From: Acanthaster planci
Lineage: Eukaryota > Echinodermata > Asteroidea > Valvatida > Acanthasteridae
DNA length: 64,000 nucleotides
NCBI RefSeq assembly: GCF_001949145.1
Contig: NW_019091461.1
Location: 558,001-622,000 of the forward strand
Direction of reading: 5' to 3'
Below, piece by piece: positions 12,441 through 25,584 of this stretch (its first letter is position 1; every line of letters starts with the position of its first letter). The position numbers and the translations under genes are program-made. The notes beneath the pieces were generated by a model. The model worked only from the letters and a program-made list of their open reading frames with translations, was not told the DNA's origin and did no database searches.

Positions 12441-12612
12441 GCAAGCTAGGTGGTCGAGTGGTTAAGATGTCTGCACTAGTAAGCAGGAGGTTGTGGGTTT
12501 GAGTCCCACCAGAGTAGGCTTGTGGGTTTTTTCACAAGCCTTCGGGGGCATACACTGAGCATACAGTGTTAAAATACACGTCCGGCAGGGCAAAACTCCA
12601 AAATTAATTTTA
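12441..12612 (+). repeat. tRNA-derived SINE (plus orientation)
   Basis: This is a full-looking copy of the same family as 12112-12378. The A-box region is GGTCGAGTGGTTAAGA and the B box is GGGTTTGAGTCCC near 12495-12510. The tail has 'cacaagccttcgggggcat', 'actgagcatacagtgttaa' and 'ggcagggcaaaactccaaa'. Its tail stops at 'aattttag', short of the 'catctccc' end of the minus copy. Extra sequence after the tRNA-like part shows it is a SINE and not a tRNA gene. Confidence 0.7.
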
Positions 12613-12614
12613 GT

Positions 12615-15600
12615 GATTGTTTTGATATTCCAATGATAATGAAAGCCTGGTTACATACATATTTACATCCCCAAAACGTCTCTCTTTACAATAAACAGAA
12701 TTACTGACAAAAACAAATTCCCCAAAAATACACGACAAGAAAACTGACAAGAATGTGGCTAGTCCAGAGGCAAAAGAAAAAACACACAAAAACATGGGAA
12801 GATTTGGTGTCCTTTCTGTCACTGTCCACGTTTGTTTCGGCATGAAACCTCGCCACATTGTCTATTGCATTCTTGCAGCATGTTTCAACCTTCTTTGGCC
12901 ATAGGAACCACTAAGATTACAAATTATAAAAGATATATCACAGTTAATATTTTGGGTATATATGTTCTCTACCATAGGAACCACAAAATGTCATAACTGA
13001 CTTTAAAAATGTCCGATTTTATCAAATAACCACCGTCATTAGATATTTTCGAGTGCATCCGCCCGGATCTCTCGCTGACTCCTAAGGACTACTGTGGAGA
13101 ACTATGCTGCAACGAAACACACCAAGCCTATGGGTTACCAGCTACCTAGCGGTGGTGATCACTGTGTACAAAAAATATCTAGGGTCATAAACACTGTGGC
13201 CGATAACCCAGCTTTGTCTACCCTGCTGATGACCAGAGCGGTTAATTGGATTACAGTCTGTGGGGGACTTGTTCTAACTCCTTGTGTTTAACAGCTCCAT
13301 CCTGAGCCCAAGGCTGCATGGGAGGATCACCCCCAATATTTGGTTCTGGATTCACCCTAGGTTGAGACCGTCCACGGCAGAGGAGAGCAGGACTAACAAC
13401 CATCAGGATGGTGAACTTGTACTGCAGTAAACCATGTTTACTTGTAAACAGGCTTTCTGCACTGTATGTGTTCACCTGAAAAAGAGTACCATGTGAGTTT
13501 ATTGGAGTAGCCCCCTCAGAACTACATGCAGAATCATGCCTGCTAATGAGACACATCCGTTTTGCACTGGCAAATGGAAACAGGACTTCTGAGAACAGTT
13601 TAGCCCTACGTTTGTATCAAGAACACAGTCTTGGGAAAAGGGAGGCACCACTTGGCACTGCGATGGAGGGATGTTCAAATTGGTCACAAAAATAGAAAAG
13701 CATACAAAACACAGCAAAAGGGATGATAAAAACTCCACCATTTCAAATCATTTTAAAACTTAGACAAAAATAAAACAACTGTACAAATAATGTACATGTA
13801 TGTTGGAAATTCTTGATATGCACCTGTCAACAGTGCACACAACATCTACATGTACATGTATGGCCTCAGTTTCTACAGGTACAAATGGACTAAATGGTTC
13901 ATTATTCAACACAAATACAAATTGTAAAGGTGCATTTGTAAACACGATTTAGTATTTCCACAAGGATTACAACCCAGTTACATGTGCACCAAGCTGACCG
14001 ATTGACGGTGTTGTCTCTCTCATGCAATGAGGTTTTGTCAGGGGATTTTTTTTCAAACCCGTCTTTGACCTACTGTAGTCATTAGTCAAAGTGTATTTTT
14101 TCTCAAAACACACTCTTAAGCTAGATCAGAGGCCCACAGGGAGTTAAGAAGTCAAAGCTGGACTCTGTCGGTTGTACATTCGATGATTATACAGGCACAA
14201 ATTACTTCCACGTTAGTTAATAGCATCATCAGACCCACAATCAATCTGTGCACTTTGGGAGCACATCTCGTTGGCAGTCGGAAACTGTTAAGGCTCTGCG
14301 ATGTGTCAACGATGGCTCCACAGTGCAAATAAATCGTAAGTCATCCCAACAAATAAATCATAAGTCATCTCAGTTTGCAATACATACATGTACATGCCTG
14401 GTTGTTCACGAGATTTAATATTCAGGATGGTCAGCTTTCAAATGGCATAATGCCAAAATTTATTCAGACAAGCACCAAAGTACTGTTAATTTTATGTTTT
14501 TAAAGGGGGTTTATTGGCCTGCAAGACATGATGGCTGCATCTTAGCTGATTGTCAGTAAGTGAGGCCACTTCCCCCAGAAAAACAAAAAAATGCAAGCGC
14601 AATCCAATAAACATGATAGAAACAGGTCAAACTCAAGCAGGGAACTGATGAGAGCGGATGTGACAACCTTTGTTAGGCAAGGCCATTGCCTTGGCAATCA
14701 AAAGTCAATTACAAGTGACTGATATCAGAAGGAAATGTATATTAAAAAAAAAAAATCACGTACATGTAGTAAATCACAAGTAACTTTTGCCAAGGATTTT
14801 CATAAGGCACACGCGGGACATAATGCAGTATAATTTTGCCTCTTCACCAACAATTCTTGTGGACTTTTATTGAGCAAACCACAGGTTACATTTACATGTA
14901 TGTACAAGTCTTGTGGGTGCTAATGGAAATTTGATCGCGTCCATACAAACAAGCCCACGATATAATGTACATGTACATGAATGCTGCAAAGTACACATGT
15001 AAAATTTCAAAAAGACCTTTTTAACAATTCTTCCACTACAGCATTACATACATGTACACTCTCAAAACTAAAAGCACTCCCAATAAAACATTGGTCACTA
15101 ATCCCATAGGCTTCTTCTCTGGAAAGTACTTGTAATATCAAGAAAATCTATGCACTGATCCACTCCAGAAATTGTAACGTACATATACAAGGACTAGTAC
15201 ACGTTTTGGTGTAGTTTTGAAAAACTGTCTTTTTTTTTGACAATTACATGTACCATCCAGGATACATGTATCTACATACTGTACATGTATGCAGCTTTGG
15301 TCTTGGAAAACGTCCATAAAATTTACAGAAAGACGGTGTTTTATATGCTAAAAGCAATTTTGCGAATGCACGTACATGTACTACCTGTATGGACACAGCA
15401 TCTTACAAATATCAAAGTCCATGGTTCTTTTTATGATTAAAAAAAGAAGGTCATTAAGGAATTAATGATATGCGTGTACATGTACAAGTAATGTCCATTT
15501 CATTTAAGACTGTAACCCAAGAGGTCCTCCTGTTTAGAAAATAAATTAGTTTTCTGTTTAAAATGATCTCCGATGTTGATTCAGCCACTGGAATTATGAA

Positions 15601-18600
15601 GTAGAGAAACGTTGGATTCATTTTCATGACATGTTTACTGTAATAGGTGTCAATTTGCTGGGAAAATTGCAAGACATGAAATCATCCCACGCTGCACGTT
15701 ATATGAACTGGATGAATTCTGTAGTGAGAATGGTAACATTTGGAATGGAAAAGAGTTAATGAAAGGGTTTATGCAACATGTCATTACTTCTGTCCACCAG
15801 ACGAGAGAATGCTAGTCAAACTTTGGCGTCTCAAAACCTCAACTGGACAATCAAGGTCCCAATGTTCTGTTTTGTTGATTGTTCCTTTCCTTTGATACCC
15901 GTATTTCAGTAACTACGGCCTAAGTGAAGTGAAACAACATACAACGCAGTTCAAGTCTGCCCAGCGGCGTGTCAGGATGAATGCTAACTCACTTCAACAT
16001 ACAGACAGATCTAATCAAAGCAGAATCCCCATACTACAGCTAATTACACACCAACCCCATCCGAATTACTCGAACGCAGAGAAGGAAGGGGGGCTTCTTG
16101 ACGAAACCAATAAAAATTAGATAGGCTGAGCACTGCAATTAATCACGTCCTGTAATATGCTCTTTGTCTGTTGGCGTGAAGTACACTCACGGTTTGCTGT
16201 TGGCTTGTTCATGTTGCCACTCTGTCAGAAATTAATTACAAAGTGTTCACCTTCAAAATTCGTGTGAAAGCTTCTCAGGCACTTTGGTATCTTTTTGCAT
16301 AATTAATCATTAGAGGGATGTGCATTCAAATGGTACACTGCGCCAGATCCATGGACTTGATGCAAGAATAGATGATGCCAATGTGTCAAAAATGTCATGT
16401 CACTAGAGCTCTGCTGCGGGGCAACAACGTGTGCAGGCACTTTGTTGTGCAATGCAGATACTCTTATTTCCGTCTGAATATGCACAAAAACCCTGTGCTG
16501 TCTTCCCATGTATTTTTGTCTCCTTTGAAGATAACTCTGTGCAGACTCTAGTTATGACATCACAGTCTGTAATCTGGTAGTTCAATGTACGGCCGTGCTT
16601 AACTCTCGAGGAAAAATTGCAATAACGTTCAAAGTCCAAAAATGAAGTCTAAAAAATTCTTCGGGCTCGAAACATGCCTTGGGTAACTGGCTCCTATAGA
16701 GCAAACAGTATCCGGCAGGAAATGTGGAGGATAGCAAAAGCCTACATGGAGCTCTCTGCCAGTACAATCTGAAATCCAGACATATCCTATTACCATTAAA
16801 AATAGATTGGGACACTACTAAGGTAACATTCAGCGTTAACCATTGGAGACCTGCCACCTGACATAACATCTATGACATCTTATTAGGTAATTTCTTTGTT
16901 GTCATAGCGACAGCCTCTGTTACTACAGTATGGATCTACCATGCCAATTAGCCTTGAATTTAAAAAGATATCAGGCTGTTAAAGTACGCTCCTAACCCTA
17001 CGACTTATAAATAAACCAAAAAAAATTAACGTACCACATATCATACATGCACAATGTAAGTACGTGTCCTAAATATTCCAATGTACATGTACAGCCTACT
17101 GAAAAATAATACAACACACGGTATGCCCGTTATATTCCCTATCTCAACCGTCTTGATTGGCTATATGTATGAGTCAACCACCAGTTGAATTTGTTTGACA
17201 TATACATGTATATATATGTAGGTTACCCGGTACCTGGCAAAATCAACCAGATCAAACCTGGCCTCCTGTATATGCAGTCAGTTTTTCAATAGACTTGGGT
17301 CTGGGTCAGCCATGTTGAAATTGAACAAGGCATTAACTCCTCATTGAATCAAAACAATAAAATGAACTTACATGACACACTGAATCCTGCCCCGTATGAT
17401 TAATAATTGCGTATTTGTGATTCAACACATCAAGTGTTTTGAGCCAAATTTTGAATAGTTGGAGCTTGGAATGCCCGTCAATCATCACACAGTCTGATAC
17501 CATCCAAATCAACAGTTTATATATCATAAAACAGATTCACAGAACAAGATTTTTAAAAGTTGTTTCCTTGAGAAATAAGGTGTATTGTACTTGAGTAGCT
17601 TGACCCTTTGAATTCCAAGCACAGGTAGCCCTTTCCCTTAAAAATTTACAGGTTAAACAGAGACGGGTGATGGACAACGGAGTCATGCTGTTGCCATGCA
17701 TTCTGGGCCATATGCTAGGAAGACTTGAAACACAGGTTGTGCACATTCAGCTAAAAATCTGACTCCACGTACATGTAAACGTACATGTACATGGAGTATT
17801 ATACATCTGGGTGCTTAACTGTAACTACTTCTTGAAAAGCAATACATGTAGCGGTATCTGTACTAGTACTAGTGTATGTATACGTTAAAATGACACTTAC
17901 AAGTCATTATACCACTGAAAGCATTTTGTCTGAATGATCAATGAAGCCCTGGAACACTGATTATACACTGTTGCTGCAAATCCATGGTGCACTCAAAGAC
18001 AATAAATTGAAGATCTACCACAAAGCTCATGCCATTAAACAAGTCCCAAATTTCGCGTTAAATGCTGCAGATTATGTGTAGGCCCAGTATTTAGCATAAA
18101 CCTCCATTCATTTTGTTGAGTAGCCTAAACACAAGCTGGCAGGGAGTCAAATTGGCCTGTCAAGTTTCATTTGTTGAGCACAATGCCAATATAACAATAC
18201 TGCTACACCCAGATACATGTACGAGTTGTATATACATTTCATTATCGATCTAGTGTGCTGTCATCAAAGCGAGCCACACTGTATAATGCTCCCACAATGG
18301 CCTGAAACATTTTCTCTGCAGTGACGGGTAGGCAGGTACTTGGCACGAGACCAAAAATGGAGAGTACATGTATCTGGTTCCATCACTATGGAACCATTTC
18401 CCCAAAACCTTCCCACATTCAAACATCAACTTTTTGAAAGGCACATCCAACGTCAAAGGTACACGTACAACGTACAAAGGTAATGAGCTTAGTATGTTTA
18501 AATATTCACAGTGATAAACAGAACAAAAATAGGACAGATAGCCAAGGACCGTGGCACAGAACAAAGCAGTTGTGAGGACAAATTGTACGGCGTTGGGGAC

Positions 18601-21440
18601 CTGTTTACTTGCCACAAAACCCCATAAAATAATATGAGGTGAGCATTCCTGCATGCACCCAGGATGAGGTGTGTCACAACAAAACTGATTCAACAAAGTA
18701 TTTTCTTTGGAAGGGAGGTTCCTCTTTGTGCCACTCTCCTCAGTTAGCATAGCAACAGGGGTAAACAACACACAGCTATCAGTGGAAGGAAAACACAAAT
18801 TCCCAATGCAAGCTATTTCAATCTTTGGAAGAGGGGAATGGTTATTCCACCCCCCCCCCCAAAAAAAAGGGGGGAGAGAGGTTTTCTGAGGTTGGTTTTG
18901 GATTTTTGCATTTGATTCATGAACTAAATGCGTTGCTATCATGTCTGGTGAGATGAGTGAGATCCCTGAGGGAACATGAGGCACCCAAGGACGGAAAAAA
19001 TTTACAGCTCTAAGTTAACTTACTCTGTCAGAAAATCTATGATAGGACAGGATTCAGGATGGAGCACGAGAACCAAGCTTCTGACTGTCTGTCCTACTGT
19101 AGGCCTACATGTAATTGCTCTGTTTTTTTTAAGGTTGTACCATACCACAATTTTGAGGGGGTTTAGAAATTTCTAGCCAAAAACAGGAGGGGAGGCTCGA
19201 CAGTTATATATACCAGGCAAAATAAATAAGATTTAAACGATTGATTCCTCCAAATGACAGACAGCGAAAATATACATTGTACAATACGAAAGTCTGGCAA
19301 CCTGATTTTCTTCATCATCGCCATTTTAATTCAAACTATTTCAGGTTTTTGAGCTTGCGAGGATTTAATCAACACAACCTGCCCTATTCTTGCTATTTTA
19401 ATTACGTAGTGCCCCGTATCTGTGTTTATGCAGCAGCCTGTGGTAACAGCCCCAACTATTTCTGCAATTAGGGCAGGCGAGGTTGTGTTACTCAGAACAA
19501 GGCCAAATTTGTATCAGAATTGATTTCCGAGCCCTGGTTACAATTTATAAATTCACTGCTATTAGAAGAGTCCTGGCTGATGACTACGAAACAGCTGCCT
19601 GGTAAATACTGTCGGAAAAAGAGATTTGGTTCAACGATAGAGGGCGCTATGATAGTCTAGTTAAATTTGCAAGTCAGATCACTGCTGTTTCAAGTGTGCT
19701 TTAACCTTACTCTCGTTTTTTGGAAACCATCTTTCAAAACTGCAAAAAAGGAAGAAAAGTCAACAAGCTGATGGCAGAATTATTGGCAAATGGTTCAATA
19801 AGATAACAGATTGCGCAAAAGCAGAGCTACCTGCTGATTCATAAATTTCCATTATACGTACATGCAAAAAGTGTGGATGAAATTTTAATTTCACCCGATC
19901 ATCCAATTTTTTTCCAACGTGCGAAATGAACTCTTTTAAAATGTGCCCAAAACTAGAAAAAGAATTTCCAGACAAACTAGTGGATGAGTATTTGAGTGGC
20001 AGTGATGATACTTTAAAAGAATTTATCAACTTGAAATGATTTTGTAAATGTTTATGTGGGATTTTTTTAGATATTTTTTTCAAGTGTGGAACACTCAGCT
20101 GAATTCATGTCCAATTTCCGGATGCTGACATTTTGAATTTCAAACGAAATTTCGCGAAACTGAAATTGTTCACAAGGGTTCAACACCATGTATCACGAAG
20201 GAAATAGTACCAGTTTATAACCAAATGAGTTTTACATTTTTCAAGAGAGAGGTTTGGCAGCGCTGCGTGAGGAACTTCAAGTAAACATTAAAGTTCGCCA
20301 TGTTAGGGGACTCTACTACATTATATAGCCTAGGTGCAGAACAGTAGGTTTATAGGCTAGTTCATACACTGTACTTCATGTGGAAGAGAACACAAACAGG
20401 ACAAACATGAAATTGTGAGTTTGTGACATCAGATCAAACTTTTACACTACATGCATGTTTGTGTTTTGCTTCGCTTTCACGCTCAATCAGACTTGGTGGT
20501 AAAATTGCTGGCCATACCGCCACTTACCGGTTTATCCATGGCATGCCACCTCGTTCCTGCTGCATCCTGACTCCATGCTGCAGGCAACACAGTAACCTTA
20601 CTCTATTTGGACTTAATTATGTTAATGTTCGTCATGATCGGTTGATCAGTGCAATCACCTGATCTTCGTGTGATATGTCGATTTTCTTGCACGATCTGCT
20701 GATAGGTCCTAATTGTCTTCAGCTAATCACACAAAGTGCCTTGTCTTTCTTTGTGTTCTAATCCGCAGTTGTAGAAGATTGTCATTTTGAAAAAAGGAAG
20801 TAAAGTCAGCGACTTCATACAGTCAGCAGCCTCGACTGATCTGCAATTTGTGATCACACAAGGGCGATCATGACTAATCAGTCACGTCAGTTATGCATAA
20901 AATAAATGTCTGCATGGTCAGCTGCACATGGTCAGAGACATGCTGGTGCTCAGTGCTTAAGCGCAAATTTATTGTACTCCGTCCTGAGTTGATTTGCCTT
21001 TGGATAACCAACTCTCAGAGGCCTTGAGGGAGTAGGCTTAGGCCCTACAATCCATTTGCATAAGAGTCAAGATTGTGCTATATAACGCAGTGTTTGTAAT
21101 TTTCGGGACCATGATAAGAGAACGGAAGCTTAACTTTTAATCTTTGAAACTCACCTTACTGGATTATGCTGTCTATATGCTGCATAACTGCAGGATTAAT
21201 TCGTTGGAAAGAGGGCAGGGTTTTGATTTATAAGGGAATTTATGGGGTAAAAACAACCAAGGTGACATCACGATCCAGTATGTGGTTAGAAAATCACGTA
21301 AGAAAGTCGTATTTTCTTCTAATTTATCAATCGAAATTCACAAAAAATAGCGTCAGCATCATTAAGAGAACACTGCCCGAGGCTGTACTCTTTGGCAGGT
21401 CGAACTCTTTTGTACAAATGATAAAAACTGGAGGTCCCGA
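12615..21440. other. Long gene-poor region rich in TACATGTA words
   Basis: No convincing exon was found. The dominant structure is repeated TACATGTA/GTACATGTAC words, densest at 13.79-13.86, 14.76-15.06, 15.24-15.49 and 17.77-17.85 kb. An X-box-like palindrome GTTGTCATAGCGAC lies at 16898-16911 and a C11-A8-G6 run at 18850-18874. A 244-codon minus ORF (18250-18984) lacks any domain and includes the C-run, so I do not call it. Confidence 0.4.
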
Positions 21441-21453
21441 AGTTTACAAACGC

Positions 21454-21482
21454 CTGCGCTGAGCTGCGCTGAGCTGCGCTGG
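21454..21482. repeat. Short tandem repeat, 10-bp unit
   Basis: Three consecutive copies of the decamer CTGCGCTGAG occur, the last one partial. It lies just outside the candidate divergent exon beside BRK1. Confidence 0.8.
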
Positions 21483-21587
21483 CAATGCACTGGCTGGCGC
21501 GGCCTGTCCAAACCGAACTCCAACAATCATGACCAAAAACAATGCAACTTTAACGTAGGATTATGACAATTCAGTAAATTTCCTTAC

Positions 21588-21854
21588 CTGACAGTGATAA
21601 ATACAAGTTCTGTTGCCGATCATGCCGATACTGCACATCGTTTCCGTTTTCAGGTCACAGAAATCGTCAATCACGTTTTTCGGCAGAAGCCTGCAGGCAA
21701 AGATGCCAGGACCGAGGGTAGCATTTCCCCAGTGGTTTGTTTGTTCGTCAAACACATGAAATACACGATGCGATAACTTTAAGCGCTTCAATTCCAAAGC
21801 ATAAAAAGACAGAGTCTGTGATTGGACTGTGTAAATCATTTCGCCTCCTATCAA
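21588..21854 (-). CDS. Candidate first exon of an unrecognised gene divergent from BRK1
   Basis: A minus-strand open frame from 21854 ends at an excellent donor, TGTCAG|GTAAGG (GT at 21587-21586), phase 0, after 89 codons. The segment DEQTNHWGNATLGPGIFA... has coding-like composition but I do not recognise it. Two CCAAT boxes (ccaattg near 21855, and CCAATCA on the minus strand near 21825) sit over the proposed N terminus. Transcription may therefore start inside this region, and the true ATG may be a later one, such as MCSIGMIGNRT. It lies head-to-head with BRK1, 145 bases from its ATG, which suggests a shared bidirectional promoter. Confidence 0.35.
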
Positions 21855-21999
21855 CCAATTGAATTGAGCAACATAACAGTATACGGATGATGAGTCTGAA
21901 TGTAAAAACGTGTACTTGGAGAACAGGGCAAGATCACTGATCAGGAAGTGAATTGGCAGTTGGTTATTTTACCCGAAACGCTGTCAAAACTCCATCGGA
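21855..21999 (+). promoter_or_regulatory. BRK1 promoter/leader, possibly bidirectional
   Basis: This is the short gap between the BRK1 start codon and the divergent candidate exon. It contains a CCAAT box (caaccaattg) and a GGAAGTG ETS-like word. There is no clear TATA box, as expected for a constitutive gene. The transcription start is not resolved. Confidence 0.4.
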
Positions 22000-24900
22000 A
22001 TGTCTAAAACGCGACAAGCACCTCAGTCGACAGTCCAGCAACAAATTCAGGAGGACTGGGCCAATAGAGAATACATCGAAGTCATCACGACAAACATCAA
22101 GAAAATAGCTGACTTCCTTAATTCCTTTGGTAAAAAACGACTCTTTATAGCCAAGGCCTACTTATTACTACTACTAGTTTACAACATAATTATTCAATTT
22201 TAATGTAGACACACGGTCATGACGGTAGACCTTGGCCTATTTAATTATATGGGGGCCTAATTATTCACCATGGATTTTACCATTATATGACAAATAATTC
22301 GCAGTCTCAATAAGATGATTTGACACTTCCTTTACCGGAAGTTAGAACAGTAATGTTCATGTTTGTGATGCTTTCAAGTCAACCCGTACCTTGGACATGT
22401 TGGATGACTCGTACCTCGAGTTAAGACCACTCATACCTTCATGTTATCAATTCGGTTGTAACTTTCTTGCTCTTCCCTTTCAGCATGGTTAAGATCAGAT
22501 TTGACAAACATATCAAGGAAAAATCTTCATAAGTCTCCTGGAGAGATCTCGAGCGCCAGCATGATTTTCTCCATAGTGCTTGCTGCGGGCATTTGCACCA
22601 TCGGTTTACGTTACAGATGTGAAACAACCCGACTGTTTACCAACTTGACTTCCTTTATAACATCCTGGGGGGGGGGCTTTACTAAACTCTAAATTCTTTT
22701 TTTTGGGGGGAAGGGACTTCAATTTATTCTTATGGCTCTTGGAAACGTTACTGGACTTTTTCATTTTGTGGGGAATGATGGCTTTGTTTAGTAACTTTTG
22801 GGGGGTGTACTTAATAAAACTGTTTATTTCTAGATTTCTTTTGGAAATGTTTCTGGTCTCATTTTTTCAATTTTTAGGAGGTGGTTGCCTTCCTTATTAA
22901 CATTCTTGTTTTTGTTTTGGGGGTTTCTTGGACAAGTTACAACTGACATTATTTTAGAAACTTTGAAATAAATAACATGACATCACTCCATCATCACGGT
23001 GGACTGCACGGTGAAGATTCCAAATTGCACGCAACGACGGCTGCCCACGTTGACCAGCATCAGTTGCCTGACTGCACATGCATGACGTTGATGTGTCTCA
23101 CATTAATGTCACCCCACCGGCGGGTAGGGAATTCTGTGTAGCCAAACCAGCAAATTAGGTGACGAACACATGACTAAGAAATCAAATTATTGTTCAAGTT
23201 AATTACAATTATAATAAGCTTTGATTTCTGTGAAGGTGCAAGTTGGCTTTACTGGAGGTACAAGTTGTCCAAGGTGCAACTTGACAAATGTACGAGTTGG
23301 TACAGTTATGTTAAGTTGATGTACGAGTTGTCCATGGTGCGAGTTGTCCAAGGTACAAGTTGACCTGTTTCCTTCATGATGAATGTTTATGACGCTTGAC
23401 CAACAGATACATCATGTCGATCGAGATTAGCTATGCTGAACGAGAAGCTGACATCACTTGAGCGACAAATAGAGTATCTGGAAGCAAGGGTGAGTTGAGC
23501 AGGCTCTGTCTTCGACATTTCTGACAAACCCTCGGATGATTGAGTTTAGCCCAGTTTGCAATCCATCACTTCATGTACAAAATGACTTCTGAGATTCAGT
23601 TGTCACTTGTGTTAGGAAGGATCAGTCCATCAGCAACAAGTGTGCTGTCGCGTTGCACTAGCTGCCAATCCTTTACGAAATCTCAGACCTCTCTTTTTTT
23701 TGAAACAATCTTCTACAGCCATGAATCAGACAGAGTTCCATGTACGGACAACACTTATTTTCCCTTAAAATGTTAGAACAACCATCAGAAAATGATAACA
23801 TGTCATAAAAAGTAAAATGTAGCTGAGAAAATTCCGAAGCATTTCTTCAGAAAACACTTAGTTTTTTCAGACACGTCTTACAGGTTTGTACACGGGGGTG
23901 TCACTGGGAAAAAGGACAGTATGGGAGAACTTGCAAAATAATAAACCAAGGAACTTTGAGGAAAAAGTCGCAGGAAACTGAATTAATAAGGACTCAGACA
24001 CATTTATTTTACTTTTAAAAAGGACACAAAAGAGTTTATCTATTAAAAAGTACCCAAAAAATTGGGGGGAGGAAGGACCGCTAGACTGAAAAGACTCAAC
24101 ACCAAAAGACTACAACTTCAAAAGGACTAAAACAAACCAACACAGTGTGTAAAATGGACCTCATGAGTTTACACTCAGACTTCAAGCTGTAAAAAACCAA
24201 GAGAAGTAAAGAACATAAAAAACAACAAAATCCCTCCTGCATGGACTACATAGTACTGGAAGTGAGAGCAAGGATTAACATCATAAAACCAAAATTGTGC
24301 ACAGGTCTATGGGGCTCATTAAGTATTCAAATCCCCTGGCAAGTCCAAATAAACAATCAACTAAGGAAGAGAGGACAAAGAAAGGCATGTTCTGAGGCAA
24401 ATGGATGGAAATACTTAAACATCACTAGCATACTTAGACAAAAAAGAGTACGAAAGGTAAGAAAATTTGAGAAAATTAAAGAAGTAGAGATCTAAAAGTT
24501 AGACATGAGAAGTGATACAGGTTTAGAGTGTGTTTTCTAGGCACAAAAGCTAGACAAAGTTAGGAAACCTTCAGTGAGTTGGAAAACAAATACTCGGGAA
24601 GAAAATCGGCAAACCTTGGCAAGAAAAGTGTAGAAACTGGATAATATTGAGGAAAGAGGGAAAAATTAACTTTATACACGAATAAGAAAAGTTTAGAAAC
24701 TCACCACTGACTTCTAGCAGACAAGGGCCCAAGCAGAAAACCACACTCCAGTTAGGAAGAACAGGTGATGTAAAGTTGACTGGTCTCTGCTGATCTGATA
24801 CACTGAGTGTGGCCAGACCATGTGCCTACACTATATAGGGGGAAGCTGGGGCTTAAACAAATAAACAGGGGGGCACACTACTAAAAAAATCAAGACTCTA

Positions 24901-25584
24901 AACTAAAGCTGAAGGTGTTTAAAGGGGAATTACTTCTACGTACAAACATGTATTTAATAGCACTCATTTCTGGCTCTGCCACAGGGACATCAAGTATTGT
25001 CCATATATGGAACTCTTTCCATCATTGGCAAATCATGCAACACAGTTAACAGATTGTGCTCAAGCAATCACGCATATCAACTGATCATGTCCAACATGCG
25101 CCTGTTGATCTCGTGATCTGCATTGCAAGTTTTGTGTGAACCACAGTGCCGTTGAAGTATATTGGTAATAGAAGTGCCCCAGAAAGGCTTGATATGAGCC
25201 CATAATGTCATGCATGTAGAATGCTTAGTTTGATGGTAAAAACTGTTCCTTAAATTGCTGAAAGCTAGCTGAAAAAAAAAAATCAGCATCCTGGTTGGTA
25301 ACCTGTCAAGGCTGGTGTGTGTCTTACATGCTGCACATTGCAATGAAATCCGGAATTGCTTTTGGTCACATCTTGTTGCATGAAGTTAGTTTCCTGCTTC
25401 TTCCCTGTTGCTATGGCTGTCAAAAAAAGCAAGGTGCCTTCATAATAATAAAATGTGGTGGAGGATTTGGATGAATGAAAAAAAAATTCCAGCTTAACAG
25501 CGTGCAACATCCCTCAAGGTGCTTTTAACGTTTTCTGGTGTTTTTTTTTCCCAACAGGTCACAAAGGGAGAAACCTTGACATGA
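22000..25584 (+). CDS. BRK1: BRK1 (BRICK1/HSPC300), SCAR/WAVE complex subunit
   Basis: Three coding exons splice in frame: 22000-22129, 23407-23489 and 25558-25584. Phases agree (1, then 0) with GT-AG borders TTTG|GTAAAA, caacag|ATACA, AAGG|GTGAG and ccaacag|GTCAC. The product is 79 aa against 75 in human. It contains the near-invariant [27 protein letters not shown] block, then [28 protein letters not shown], and ends VTKGETLT-stop. BRK1 is the smallest subunit of the pentameric WAVE complex (with CYFIP/Sra1, NAP1, ABI and WAVE). It packs as one long coiled coil with WAVE and ABI to link Rac signalling to Arp2/3 actin nucleation. The last exon supplies only eight residues and the stop. The N terminus ([13 protein letters not shown]) is slightly longer and variable, as usual for the family. 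Confidence 0.97.
22130..23406 (+). other. BRK1 intron 1
   Basis: This intron holds G-rich and T-rich runs at 22.66-22.93 kb and a degenerate tandem repeat of 'gtacaagttgtccaaggt'-like words at 23.24-23.37 kb. No separate gene is supported. Confidence 0.7.
23236..23368. repeat. Degenerate tandem repeat in BRK1 intron 1
   Basis: About seven imperfect copies of a word like GGTRCAAGTTGTCCAA occur in the same orientation with irregular spacing (variants include gtgcaagttgg, gtacaagttgtcc, gtgcaacttgac, gtacgagttgg, gtgcgagttgtcc). It is probably a decayed minisatellite. Confidence 0.65.
23490..25557 (+). other. BRK1 intron 2
   Basis: About 2 kb. The stretch 23.9-24.75 kb is strikingly purine-rich on the plus strand (repeated 'agaaaag', 'gaaactgg' and 'aaaggac' words) and has few stops in one frame, giving an 84-codon ORF at 24241. 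Its composition is not coding-like. No gene is called. Confidence 0.6.

Noticed and set aside
12441-12520. tRNA gene call from A- and B-box-like sequence (also at 37.1 and 54.3 kb)
   Set aside because: The tRNA-like parts run straight into repeated non-tRNA bodies shared among copies, so they are SINEs.
18250-18984. 244-codon minus-strand ORF
   Set aside because: It is long for AT-rich DNA but has no domain, includes translation of a C11 run, and its composition and splice context are not gene-like.
24241-24495. 84-codon ORF in BRK1 intron 2
   Set aside because: It arises from a purine-rich stretch low in stop codons; composition is lysine/arginine/isoleucine-rich without a motif.
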